From Pseudomonadota bacterium (GTDB lineage: Bacteria; Pseudomonadota; Alphaproteobacteria; Dongiales; Dongiaceae), in NCBI GenBank assembly GCA_021792365.1, contig JAJYUT010000001.1, positions 248,001 to 312,000 of the forward strand: 64,000 nt of DNA. The letters are read 5' to 3'. Below the pieces are notes generated by a model. That model did no database searches and had not been told where the DNA came from. It saw only the letters and a list, made by a program, of their open reading frames with translations. The translations under genes were made by a program, and so were the position numbers. Every line of letters starts with the position of its first letter. Within the stretch, counting starts at the first letter, position 1. Shown one piece after another: positions 43,006 to 51,230 of this stretch.

Positions 43006-43676
43006 GGCTCGGGCGCTCGCGCAGCCTCGTCCTCGGCCATCCATTGCTCGAACGCGCGGCGCCATCCTTCGGCCGCCGGATCGCCGGTACGGAACACAAA
43101 CGCCATTGCGTTCTGCTGGCCTTCATCCGCGCGCACGGTGACGGTGAGACGGAGGGTGTCATCCTCCTTCCTTGGCGGAAGCAGCCACAGCCAGCGCCGC
43201 GGGCCGGGCTGTTCCTCCAACCGAACGCCCGTGATTCTGCCGGCGAGCGGCCCGACCTCCTCGAAGTTGCGGCCGTTCGCATCGACCAGATTGCTGCTGA
43301 TCATGCGAAGGAAGCGGCGGCGCGGATCGATCGCGTAGACCATGCCGCCGGTTGTCGATGGCGTCGGATAATGCGGATCGAAGCTCACGGTCTGACCATC
43401 GGGCAGGCTTTCGTTGCGCAGCGGCCGCTTGATCGTCTGCAACGCGGCATCGACGTCCCGCTGTTTCTGGTGCGCAGCAAGGCGCTCGCTCCACATGAAA
43501 AGCGCGATCGGCGGCCCGAACAGGCCGGCGAACACCAATGCCACCGTCCACCAGGTGTCCGGGAGGTCATAGCTGTCGAGGGTCAACGCCGCTGCACCCC
43601 ACCAAAGCGCGACGAGGAGCTTCCAGCCGAAGGAACCCAAGCCATGGCGCTTGTACCGGAATGTATGGCGCGTCAT
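42966..43676 (-). CDS. Hypothetical protein with two N-terminal TM segments
   Basis: From ATG 43676 the 236-residue protein has two adjacent membrane segments (GWKLLVALWWGAAALTL and WWTVALVFAGLFGPPIALFM). A soluble domain follows with MISSNLVDANGRNFEEVGPL, RRWLWLLPPRKEDDTLRLTV and FRTGDPAAEGWRRAFEQWM. I cannot name a family. A longer frame starts at 43736, but MTRHTFRYKRHGL at 43676 gives a more natural membrane-protein start. Its 3' end overlaps crcB by 40 bases. The upstream neighbour on the same strand is the adenylate cyclase, 56 bases away. Confidence 0.65.
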   Translation of the reverse strand: MTRHTFRYKRHGLGSFGWKLLVALWWGAAALTLDSYDLPDTWWTVALVFAGLFGPPIALFMWSERLAAHQKQRDVDAALQTIKRPLRNESLPDGQTVSFDPHYPTPSTTGGMVYAIDPRRRFLRMISSNLVDANGRNFEEVGPLAGRITGVRLEEQPGPRRWLWLLPPRKEDDTLRLTVTVRADEGQQNAMAFVFRTGDPAAEGWRRAFEQWMAEDEAARAPEPQALPALKAEPSA

Positions 43677-43732
43677 GCCCGCTGATGCCGTTGCGCGATG
43701 CCGAGGTCTGTCGCGCAGCGCCCAGGCACGGT

Positions 43733-44980
43733 TCACCGTTCCGGCAGGCCGTACACTTCCTGAGGCGCGTCAAAGCCGTGCATGGGATAGTGGCCGAGGG
43801 GCACGAGCTTGCTGCCGCAGGGCGAAGCGAAGGCCTTCGAGGCGAGCAGCGGCTGGTTCAAGGGGCGGCACAGCCCGGTGATGCGCGCGGCGAGGTTCAC
43901 CGCCGGGCCGATCACCGTGAAATCGAGGCGCGTCTGCGAGCCGATATTGCCGTAGCTGACCGAGCCCGCATGGAGGCCGATGCCGATATTGAGCGGCGCC
44001 TTGCCCGCGCTGGCGCGCAACTCGTTCACGTCGCGCATCGCCTCCAGCGCCTCCTCCGCCGCCGTCAAGGCGGTGTGGCACTTGGAATCGCGGTCTAGGT
44101 CGTCGTGCATCGGGAAGATCGCGAGCACCGCATCGCCGATGAACTTCAGGATCTCCCCGCCATGCGCCAGCACCGGACGAGTCACCGCGTCGAAATAGTC
44201 GTTGAGGATCGCAAGCACCTCGTCGCGCGGCAACTGGTTGCTCATGGCGGTGAAGTCGCGCAGGTCGCATTGCCAGATCGCGGCGGCAATGGTGACGCTC
44301 TCGCCGCGCCGGATGAGGCCGCCCATGACGCGCCGGCCCGCATCGGCGCCGAGATAGATCTCCAGCAGCGATTTCGCCGTGGAGCGCGTCTCGATCGCCT
44401 CTACGACGAGCGACAGCAGGGGGAGCAGCGAGAGCATGCCGTTGAACTGCTCGTCGCTGAAGCCGCCCGGCGCATCGCTGGCGATCGAGAGGACGGCCAG
44501 CGGCCTGCCGTCGCCGCGCCGCAGGCCGAAGATCGCGTAATCGGTGGCGCCTTCCGCGAGCAGGTCCTCGAGGATCGGGAAATCGAGTCGGAGGCCGGGG
44601 CCGAACAGGCGGCGGCGGATCATCGGCTCGCCGGCATAGATCAGCGCCATCGGGCTGCGCAGGTACTGGTCGCTCTGCCAGATGTCGTGCTCGCGCGTGA
44701 AGGCCTCGACCTCCGGCGTCGCGCGCGACCAGCGATAGGCGATGGAGGCGATCTGCGGATGCAAGGTGGGCTCGGCGAGAAAGGCGCGCATCAAGGGGAA
44801 GCCGCCTTCCGTCAGCTCCCGTCCCAGGCCGCGCAGCAGCTCCCGCCCGGTCGGCTGAACGCGCCCCTCGCGCAGCAGCCAGCGAAACGCGCGGTCGATC
44901 GCCATATTCTCCAGCCGCAATTCCCCATCGATCGCGGGTGGCAGGCTGGTGGCCGGACCTGTGCCAAACGGCTGATTCAT
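43733..44980 (-). CDS. Class III adenylate/guanylate cyclase
   Basis: The catalytic domain occupies the C-terminal 190 residues of this 415-residue protein. The metal-binding Asp residues lie in WQCDLRDFTAMS and KFIGDAVLAIF. The purine-selecting positions fall at ILKFIGD and LDFTVIG, and the transition-state Asn and Arg in GPAVNLAARI, so it should be active. The Lys at the first position favours ATP, giving cAMP. The N-terminal 220 residues form a soluble sensor-like domain (LEDLLAEGATDYAIFGLRRG) of GAF character, with no membrane segment. It faces away from the NifU-like gene. Confidence 0.9.
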   Translation of the reverse strand: MNQPFGTGPATSLPPAIDGELRLENMAIDRAFRWLLREGRVQPTGRELLRGLGRELTEGGFPLMRAFLAEPTLHPQIASIAYRWSRATPEVEAFTREHDIWQSDQYLRSPMALIYAGEPMIRRRLFGPGLRLDFPILEDLLAEGATDYAIFGLRRGDGRPLAVLSIASDAPGGFSDEQFNGMLSLLPLLSLVVEAIETRSTAKSLLEIYLGADAGRRVMGGLIRRGESVTIAAAIWQCDLRDFTAMSNQLPRDEVLAILNDYFDAVTRPVLAHGGEILKFIGDAVLAIFPMHDDLDRDSKCHTALTAAEEALEAMRDVNELRASAGKAPLNIGIGLHAGSVSYGNIGSQTRLDFTVIGPAVNLAARITGLCRPLNQPLLASKAFASPCGSKLVPLGHYPMHGFDAPQEVYGLPER

Positions 44981-45086
44981 AAGCCCATGATGAGTTTGGG
45001 GTTGAAGCGGGTCAAGCCTTCCACCATGTTCCGGTTATGATCTGACATCCGCCGTCCGGATGCTGCCTGTTTTCCCGGAGATCGCC

Positions 45087-45632
45087 ATGTTCATCCAGAC
45101 CGAAGAAACCCCCAATCCGGCCACGCTCAAATTTCTGCCCGGGCGCGCGGTGATTGAGCGCGGCACCGCCGATTTCGACAGCGCGGACAAGGCCGCACGT
45201 TCGCCGCTGGCTGAGAGCTTGTTCCGGATCGATGGCGTCGCACGCATTTTCCTCGGCAGCGATTTCATCACCGTGACCAAGACTGACGAGAAGGACTGGC
45301 CGGTCCTGAAGCCGCAGATCCTCGGGCTCATCATGGAGCATTTCTCCTCGAATCGCCCGGTCATTCTATCCGAGGACAGCGCATCGGCCGCCGCCGAAGA
45401 AGATGACGAGATCGTGGCGCAGATCAAGGAATTGCTGGAAACCCGCGTCCGCCCCGCGGTCGCCCAGGATGGCGGCGACATCGTCTTCCACGCCTTTGAG
45501 GACGGAATCGTGTACCTGCACATGCAGGGGGCATGCTCGGGGTGCCCGTCTTCCACAGCGACGCTGAAGATGGGGATCGAGAACATGCTGCGCCATTACG
45601 TTCCGGAAGTGGTCGAGGTGCGACCGGTCTGA
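45087..45632 (+). CDS. NifU-like Fe-S scaffold/carrier protein (Nfu type)
   Basis: The 181-residue protein begins MFIQTEETPNPATLKFLPG, the Nfu N-terminal domain. It ends with a NifU C-terminal domain carrying Cys150 and Cys153 in GACSGCPSSTATLKMGIE. It delivers 4Fe-4S clusters to target enzymes. The ATG at 45087 is chosen because the Nfu N-terminal domain starts there and GGAG lies a few bases upstream. It is a single gene followed by a good terminator. It closely resembles mitochondrial NFU1. Confidence 0.95.
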   Translation: MFIQTEETPNPATLKFLPGRAVIERGTADFDSADKAARSPLAESLFRIDGVARIFLGSDFITVTKTDEKDWPVLKPQILGLIMEHFSSNRPVILSEDSASAAAEEDDEIVAQIKELLETRVRPAVAQDGGDIVFHAFEDGIVYLHMQGACSGCPSSTATLKMGIENMLRHYVPEVVEVRPV

Positions 45633-45673
45633 CATAGGGGCACCCTTCACCGATTTGAAGGGGCCGTTGATTT

Positions 45674-45706
45674 GAAGGGGCGGGTCATTCCCGCCCCTTC
45701 GCTTTT
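45674..45706 (+). terminator. Intrinsic terminator after the Nfu gene
   Basis: GAAGGGGCGGG and CCCGCCCCTTC form a perfect 11-bp stem with loop TCATT, followed by GCTTTT. The 5' arm lies in a 13-base direct repeat, GATTTGAAGGGGC, that also occurs at 45652-45664, as if part of the terminator had been duplicated. Confidence 0.8.
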
Positions 45707-45792
45707 GCGGGCTTTCGCGCGCAGGTAGCCGCGGAGCGGCACTGCTACGATAGCGAGCATCGCTCGCCCTCGGCTCCCGGCAAGGTTTACCG

Positions 45793-47340
45793 GTGATTAA
45801 TCAATTTGGCTCAGGCTGCAAGCGTCGCATCGTGCATATGAACGATGCCCCTCGGAAGCTGGGCGATATGTTTCGCACTTGGCCGCTGTCAAAGAGATTT
45901 GCCGTCCTCAGCGGTCCGTTGCTGATCGCGGCCGGCGTGCTGATCGCGACCATGATCCACATCTGGTTCATCAACGGTCTCGAGCGCGCGGCGGAGCGCA
46001 ACAACGTGGCGCTGGCCCGCGTGCTGTCGAACGTGGTCTGGCCGGTATTCGAGTCCGACGTACTGCAGCGGGAGAACTCGGCGGAATGGCGCGCGGACCT
46101 CACCCGCGAGCTCGCCTCGCTGGTGCGCCACACCACCATCGTGAAGGTGAAGCTCTATCGGGCCGACGGCTCCCTCGCGTATTCGACCGACCCGACCGAC
46201 GCCGATGGCAAGGAGACCGAGTACGGCTTCGCATCCGCCGTCAGGGGCGTGGTCAGGAGCGAGGTCGGGTTCGAAGCGGAGATCAATGCCTTCGACCGCC
46301 TGTTCAGCGATCGCCACATCGTGGAGAGCTACATCCCCATCTATGGCGCGGACGATCCGCGCAAGGTGGTCGCGGTGTTCGAGATCTACGACGACATCAC
46401 CGGGCTGCTCGAGCAGTTCCACAATGCGGAGACGCGGATCGCCGTGTTCCTGAGCAGCGTGCTGCTGTTCACCTATGCCTGCCTGCTCGCGATGGTCGTG
46501 CGCAGCGAGGCGATCGCCATGCGCCATCAACAGGCCAGGCTGCGTTTGGCCGACGCGGCCGCACGGGCCGACGCCGCGAGCACGGCCAAGAGCGAGTTCC
46601 TCGCCAACATGAGCCACGAGTTGCGCACGCCGCTCAACGCCATCGTCGGCTTCTCCGAGGTGATGAAGCAGGGCCTGCTCGGCCCCGTCACGCCGCGTCC
46701 CTACGCGGAATATGTCCGCCACATCTGGGTGGCGGCCTCGCACCTGACCGATATCATCGGGAACATCCTCGACCTCAGCAAGATCGACGCCGGCAAGGTC
46801 TCCGTGGAGAAGTCGCGCTTGGCGCTGCCTGAGACCATCCTGCTGGTCTGCGGGATGATGCAGGACAAGGCCAGCAAACGCGGCATCGCCCTCACACACG
46901 ACATCGACGCTGGACTCGAGACCATCATCACCGACCCGGTGAAGCTGCGCCAGATCCTGCTGAACCTGCTGTCGAACGCAATCAAGTTCACGCCCGACAA
47001 CGGCCGCGTCATGCTGCATGTCCGGCACGCGGGCAAGGACGTCGCCTTCACGATCCGCGACACCGGCATCGGCATGGATGAGGCGGAAATCAAGATCGCG
47101 ATGAGCCCGTTCGGGCAGATCGAATCGCCCTTCTCGCGCATGCATGAGGGAACCGGCCTCGGCCTGCCGCTGACCCAGCGGCTGGTCAACCTGATCGGCG
47201 GCAACCTGGAGATCAGCAGCAAGAAGGGCGTGGGCACGCTGGTTACGGTCACCCTGCCCTTCGAAACGCGCACCGCCGCGCCGTCACTGCAGACGATGCC
47301 GGATCTCGACCACGCGCCGGCCCGCGCCAAGGCCAGCTAG
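45793..47340 (+). CDS. Membrane-bound sensor histidine kinase
   Basis: Two membrane segments (LLIAAGVLIATMIHIWFI and IAVFLSSVLLFTYACLLAMV) flank a periplasmic domain of about 160 residues. The kinase core follows: H box FLANMSHELRTPLNAIVGF, N box LLNLLSNAIKFTPDN, G1 DTGIGMDEAE and G2 GTGLGLPLTQRL. It autophosphorylates on the His of SHELR in response to an unknown external signal. No response regulator gene is adjacent, so it is an orphan. GTG 45793 has AAGG seven bases before it. ATG 45838 is a possible alternative. Confidence 0.9.
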   Translation: MINQFGSGCKRRIVHMNDAPRKLGDMFRTWPLSKRFAVLSGPLLIAAGVLIATMIHIWFINGLERAAERNNVALARVLSNVVWPVFESDVLQRENSAEWRADLTRELASLVRHTTIVKVKLYRADGSLAYSTDPTDADGKETEYGFASAVRGVVRSEVGFEAEINAFDRLFSDRHIVESYIPIYGADDPRKVVAVFEIYDDITGLLEQFHNAETRIAVFLSSVLLFTYACLLAMVVRSEAIAMRHQQARLRLADAAARADAASTAKSEFLANMSHELRTPLNAIVGFSEVMKQGLLGPVTPRPYAEYVRHIWVAASHLTDIIGNILDLSKIDAGKVSVEKSRLALPETILLVCGMMQDKASKRGIALTHDIDAGLETIITDPVKLRQILLNLLSNAIKFTPDNGRVMLHVRHAGKDVAFTIRDTGIGMDEAEIKIAMSPFGQIESPFSRMHEGTGLGLPLTQRLVNLIGGNLEISSKKGVGTLVTVTLPFETRTAAPSLQTMPDLDHAPARAKAS

Positions 47341-47341
47341 C

Positions 47342-47899
47342 CTAGTCCATGACCGGCTGCGGCAGCTCCGACTGGGGAACCACTGGATAGTCGCCGGCGT
47401 CGAACAGCTGGTAGTGCCACCACTCGTTCGTATAGAACTCGAACCCGGCGGCCGTCATCAGGCCGAGCAGCAGCAGCCGGTTGCGCTGCGCCCCCAGCGA
47501 CACGTCGGTGCGGCCGTGATGCGACAAGGGCGTCAAGGCATCGAAGCCGGTTCCCATGTCGAGCTCTCGTCCCTCTGCATCGACGAGCGTTAGATCGAGC
47601 GCCACGCCGCGATTGTGCGGTCCGCCACTGCGGGGATCGGCGACGAACTCGGGATCCGGAGAGGCGTTCCACAGCGCCCATTGACCCTCCACCGGGCGAT
47701 AGGCGTCGAAGATCTTCAGCCGGTAGCCCAGCGGGCGTGCCAACGCGATCGCGACGCGCAGGCACTCCACCGCCTTGGGGTGCAGATAGGGCCTGGCATC
47801 GGCGCGGTAGAACGGCTTGCCCGTAATGTTGTTGGGAGTGGCATAGGCAAGCGCAACGACCAGGTCGAATTCGGGCGGGCTGATGTCGATGAGGCTCAT
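47342..47899 (-). CDS. D-alanyl-D-alanine dipeptidase (VanX/DdpX family, peptidase M15D)
   Basis: The 185-residue enzyme shows the substrate motif IFDAYRPVEGQWALW, zinc ligands His and Asp in GPHNRGVALDLTLVD, and the catalytic Glu plus third zinc His in NEWWHYQLF. It hydrolyses the D-Ala-D-Ala dipeptide, probably for cell-wall recycling, or confers glycopeptide resistance in VanX systems. No van genes are nearby, so recycling is more likely. ATG 47899 gives the normal length. An upstream start would add a non-conserved extension. No signal peptide is present, so it is cytoplasmic. Confidence 0.9.
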   Translation of the reverse strand: MSLIDISPPEFDLVVALAYATPNNITGKPFYRADARPYLHPKAVECLRVAIALARPLGYRLKIFDAYRPVEGQWALWNASPDPEFVADPRSGGPHNRGVALDLTLVDAEGRELDMGTGFDALTPLSHHGRTDVSLGAQRNRLLLLGLMTAAGFEFYTNEWWHYQLFDAGDYPVVPQSELPQPVMD

Positions 47900-48037
47900 G
47901 CGATCCGCGGCAGGGTGGTGGATTGACGCAAGCTTGTCAGTTCGGCGGGCGAAGGCTACACACGCCCCTGGAACGCCGGCATCCCTAGCAAACCTGCGCA
48001 CGGCCGCAAAGCCCGTCCGTCACATGGCTGACATTCG

Positions 48038-48721
48038 ATGAGCGCCGCTTCGACGTTATCCGCCCTCGCGACTCCTCTGCTGGCGATCGAGACGGCGGGC
48101 TCCGCCTGTTCCGTCGCGCTGCGCCTGGATGCGGACCAGCCGCCGGCGCGCGAGGTCATGGCGACCTCGCACGGTCATGCCACGGCTCTGGCGCCGATGA
48201 TCCAACGGCTCGCCAAGGCCACGGGCATCGAGCTCACGGCGCTGAGGGCGATCGCCGTGTCTTGCGGGCCTGGCGGATTCACCGGCATCCGCGTCGGGCT
48301 CGCCACCGCGCGGGCGATGGCGATGGCGATCGGCTGCCCGGTCATCGGGATCGGCAGCTTCCAGGCGCTTGCCGCCACGGCGGCGCGCTCTGGCGGCAGG
48401 CTCGCCGCGCGCAACCTTGTCGTGCTCGACAGCCGCCGCAGCGACTTGTTCGCCGCCGAGCTTGGCCCCGATCTCCAGCTCCTGGCACCGGCCGCGCTGC
48501 TCACCGCGCAGCAGGTCGAGGCCCGCTGCGCCTCGAGCGGCGTGTCCCTGATTGCCGACGCGGAACTGACGCAATTCGCCGCGCTGAACGGCCTCAGCGC
48601 CAGCGCCGACGCGGTCGCGGTGGTGGAACTGGCGGCGAGCCGGCCCGATCTGCACCTTCCGGCGGAACCGATCTATCTGCGGCCACCCGACGTGTCGCAG
48701 CCCAAGCCGCGCACGCCATGA
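48038..48721 (+). CDS. tsaB: tRNA threonylcarbamoyladenosine biosynthesis protein TsaB
   Basis: The 227-residue ASKHA-fold protein contains PLLAIETAGSACSVAL, GPGGFTGIRVGLATARAMAM and the ending PAEPIYLRPPDV. TsaB lacks the metal-binding site of TsaD and acts with TsaD and TsaE in adding the t6A modification to tRNAs that read ANN codons. Its stop overlaps the start of rimI (ATGA). This tsaB-rimI pairing is very common and supports the call. Confidence 0.95.
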   Translation: MSAASTLSALATPLLAIETAGSACSVALRLDADQPPAREVMATSHGHATALAPMIQRLAKATGIELTALRAIAVSCGPGGFTGIRVGLATARAMAMAIGCPVIGIGSFQALAATAARSGGRLAARNLVVLDSRRSDLFAAELGPDLQLLAPAALLTAQQVEARCASSGVSLIADAELTQFAALNGLSASADAVAVVELAASRPDLHLPAEPIYLRPPDVSQPKPRTP

Positions 48722-49236
48722 CGCCGGACCCTCCCGCTTCCGGGATCGTGCGGCCGGTGACGGCCTTCGACATGACCGTGCTGGCCGAACTGCACGGTGC
48801 GATCTTCCAGGCGCCGTGGGACCAGCCCTGGTCGGCGCAGAGCTTCACGGAGATCCTGGCGATGCCGGGCGCCGGGGGCTGGCTGATGATCGACGGCGAC
48901 AAGCCGATCGGATTCATGCTGGCGCGCTTCACACTGGACGAGGGCGAGATCCTGCTGACCGGGATCGTGCCGGAATCGCGGCGCCATGGTCACGCCGCAC
49001 ATCTGATGCGGGTTCTGATGGACCATGCGCGCGCGTCGGGCGTGCGCACCCTCTTCCTGGAGCACGCCGCGGGCAACGTAGCGGCGGGCATGCTCTATGG
49101 CCGATTCGGCTTTGAGCCGGTCGGGCGCCGACGCGCCTACTACGAGCGGCGCGGCGGCGGGCGCGAGGATGCCATCATACTGCGCTGCGACGTTGCCCCG
49201 GGCGCGGCCGGTCAGGTTTCGGCGTCGCGGTACTAG
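48718..49236 (+). CDS. rimI: Ribosomal protein alanine N-acetyltransferase RimI (GNAT)
   Basis: The 172-residue GNAT protein has the acetyl-CoA loop region ESRRHGHAAHLMRVLMDHAR (usual RxxGxA, with RRHGHA here) and LFLEHAAGNVAAGMLYGRFG, ending RRAYYERRGGGREDAIILR. RimI acetylates the N-terminus of ribosomal protein S18. The ATG lies in the tsaB stop codon. Some RimI-like proteins next to tsaB may have other targets, so the substrate is family knowledge rather than shown here. Confidence 0.92.
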   Translation: MTPDPPASGIVRPVTAFDMTVLAELHGAIFQAPWDQPWSAQSFTEILAMPGAGGWLMIDGDKPIGFMLARFTLDEGEILLTGIVPESRRHGHAAHLMRVLMDHARASGVRTLFLEHAAGNVAAGMLYGRFGFEPVGRRRAYYERRGGGREDAIILRCDVAPGAAGQVSASRY

Positions 49237-49374
49237 AATTGCGGAACCTTTCCGCACGCTAATACATGGTTTTGCCGACAATTATTGCTATCAGCGCCTT
49301 AACATGAAATATACACCTGTGTTCGGGAGCTATCGCGCCCGCAATATTAAACCTGCATTGGGACGGAGAGACAT

Positions 49375-49785
49375 ATGGCCGACGAAGGCAGGAAAAACGG
49401 CGTGCTGTCCATGGTCACCGACATTGTCGCGGCTCATCTGTCCAATAACACCGTGTCCATTGGGGACATTCCGAGGCTGATCCAGGAGGTTTACGGAGCC
49501 CTGACCGGATTGGGCCAGGCGCCGGCCCCGACCGTTGGTCGGCTGGAGCCGGCTGTGCCGGTGAAGAAATCGGTGACGGCCGACTACATCGTATGCCTGG
49601 AAGACGGAAAGAAGCTGAAGATGCTGAAGCGCCACCTGCGCACGGCCTATGGCTTGACGCCGGAGCAGTATCGCGAGAAGTGGGGCCTTCCCCCGGATTA
49701 TCCGATGGTCGCTCCGAATTACGCCAAGAAGCGCAGCACCCTTGCGCGGCAGATCGGACTCGGCACCGGCGGCCGGAAGCGCTGA
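49375..49785 (+). CDS. MucR/Ros-family transcriptional regulator with degenerate zinc site
   Basis: The 136-residue protein has the MucR layout: an N-terminal oligomerisation region (VTDIVAAHLSNNTVSIGDIP) and a C-terminal zinc-finger-type DNA-binding domain ending WGLPPDYPMVAPNYA. In Ros the zinc ligands are Cys, Cys, His, His. Here the positions are Cys74, Asp77 (CLED), His87 (KRHL) and Tyr92 (TAYG), so at most three ligands remain. Some MucR relatives are known to use Asp or no zinc. MucR proteins act as histone-like regulators at AT-rich sites, and the region upstream of this gene is unusually AT-rich, consistent with autoregulation. GGAGAG precedes the ATG. Confidence 0.92.
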   Translation: MADEGRKNGVLSMVTDIVAAHLSNNTVSIGDIPRLIQEVYGALTGLGQAPAPTVGRLEPAVPVKKSVTADYIVCLEDGKKLKMLKRHLRTAYGLTPEQYREKWGLPPDYPMVAPNYAKKRSTLARQIGLGTGGRKR

Positions 49786-49952
49786 AGGCCCGCGACTCGG
49801 GCGCCATCCGGCTCAAAGAGCCGCGTCTGGATCATTCGCGCCCAAATTATTTGCGCGGGCCGCGTTCTGTGGGCACAATATCTCAAAACAGATTGGCGTG
49901 CGGCGCAACCGCGCGCGTTGAGCCGATAGGCTCATGAGAGCGGGGCATCATC

Positions 49953-50390
49953 GTGAGTGTCGTATCGCGACTTGAGAAGCTTTGTCAGGACAAGGGCCTG
50001 AAAATGACCGAGCAGCGGCGCGTCATCGCGCGCGTGCTGTCGGATGCGGACGACCACCCGGATGTCGAGCAGCTTTATCGCCGCGCCTCGAAGATCGACC
50101 CCGGCATTTCGCTGGCCACCGTCTATCGCACCGTGCGCCTGTTCGAGGAGGCCAGCATTCTCGAGCGTCATGATTTCGGCGACGGGCGCGCGCGCTACGA
50201 GGAGGCGCCGGAGAACCACCACGACCACCTGATCGATATCCAGTCCGGCGAGGTGATCGAGTTCAGCAACGACGAAATCGAGAAGCTGCAGCACCGGGTG
50301 GCGGAGCAGCTCGGCTACAAGCTGGTCGGGCATCGCCTGGAACTCTACGCCGTTCCAGCATCGGCACGCAGCGGGGCCAAGAAGAAATGA
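49953..50390 (+). CDS. fur: Fur-family ferric uptake regulator
   Basis: The 145-residue protein has the winged helix (KMTEQRRVIARVL, then GISLATVYRTVRLFEEA) and the metal-binding region HHDHLIDIQSGEVIEF. A C-terminal CxxC pair is absent, as in many alphaproteobacterial Fur/Mur proteins, so manganese or haem-linked roles are possible. Without the genome, Fur, Mur and Irr cannot be fully separated, but the HHDHLID motif favours Fur/Mur. Translation starts at GTG 49953. The stop overlaps the olsB start (ATGA), which ties the regulator to ornithine lipid genes. Confidence 0.9.
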   Translation: MSVVSRLEKLCQDKGLKMTEQRRVIARVLSDADDHPDVEQLYRRASKIDPGISLATVYRTVRLFEEASILERHDFGDGRARYEEAPENHHDHLIDIQSGEVIEFSNDEIEKLQHRVAEQLGYKLVGHRLELYAVPASARSGAKKK

Positions 50391-51223
50391 ATGCTCCCCT
50401 GGCGGAGCAGCAGCGGCCGGTCCATGTCCAGTTGGCCAGCCTCGAACTGCGCGTCGCGGAGAACGCGGCGGAGATCGAGGCGGCGCAGGCGCTGCGCTAC
50501 CGCATCTTCTACGAAGAGCTGAACGCCCGGCCGACGCCGGAAATGTCGGCGCTGCGCCGCGATTTCGACAGCTTCGATCCCTATTGCGACCACCTCGTCA
50601 TCATCGACCGGGACAAGGGCGAGGGCGCCGCCGGCATCATCGCGACCTATCGCCTGATGCGGCGCGAGCAGGCGAGTCGCCGCGGCCAGTTCTATTCGAT
50701 CGACGAGTTCGACATCGCGCCGCTGGTGAACTACCGCGGCGGCATCCTGGAGCTTGGCCGTTCCTGCGTCGATCCGGCCTATCGCACCAAAGCGGCGATG
50801 CAGCTGATGTGGAAGGGCATCGCCGACTACATCCTGCACTACAAGATCGGCGTGTTGTTCGGCTGCGCCTCGTTTCCGGGAACCGATCCTGCGGAGCACA
50901 GGATGGCGCTGTCCTATCTCTATCACCGGCATCTGGCGCCGGTGGAGTACCGCCCGCGCGCGCTGCCTGAGCGCTACGTCTCCATGGACATGGTGCCGAT
51001 CGGCGAGATCAACGAGAAGCGCGCCTTCATGTCCCTGCCGCCGCTGATCAAGGGCTACCTGCGGCTCGGCGGTTTCGTCGGCGACGGCGCCGTGATCGAT
51101 CCGCAATTCGGCACCGTCGATGTCAGCGTCATCGTGGTGCACGACCTGATTGCCGACAAATATACGAAGCACTACCACGATCACTCGGCGGGCAAGACGG
51201 ACGCTTCCAGTCCGGCCGCCTGA
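50387..51223 (+). CDS. olsB: L-ornithine N-alpha-acyltransferase OlsB
   Basis: The 278-residue GNAT-like acyltransferase contains RYRIFYEELNARPTPEM, DPYCDHLVIIDRD, LELGRSCVDPAYRT and GVLFGCASFPGTDP, all features of OlsB. It transfers a 3-hydroxyacyl chain from acyl carrier protein to ornithine, the first step of ornithine lipid synthesis at the inner membrane. It overlaps fur by four bases and is followed seven bases later by the O-acyltransferase OlsA. The C-terminus is a short His/Ser-rich tail. Confidence 0.9.
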   Translation: MNAPLAEQQRPVHVQLASLELRVAENAAEIEAAQALRYRIFYEELNARPTPEMSALRRDFDSFDPYCDHLVIIDRDKGEGAAGIIATYRLMRREQASRRGQFYSIDEFDIAPLVNYRGGILELGRSCVDPAYRTKAAMQLMWKGIADYILHYKIGVLFGCASFPGTDPAEHRMALSYLYHRHLAPVEYRPRALPERYVSMDMVPIGEINEKRAFMSLPPLIKGYLRLGGFVGDGAVIDPQFGTVDVSVIVVHDLIADKYTKHYHDHSAGKTDASSPAA

Positions 51224-51230
51224 TCGCGCC

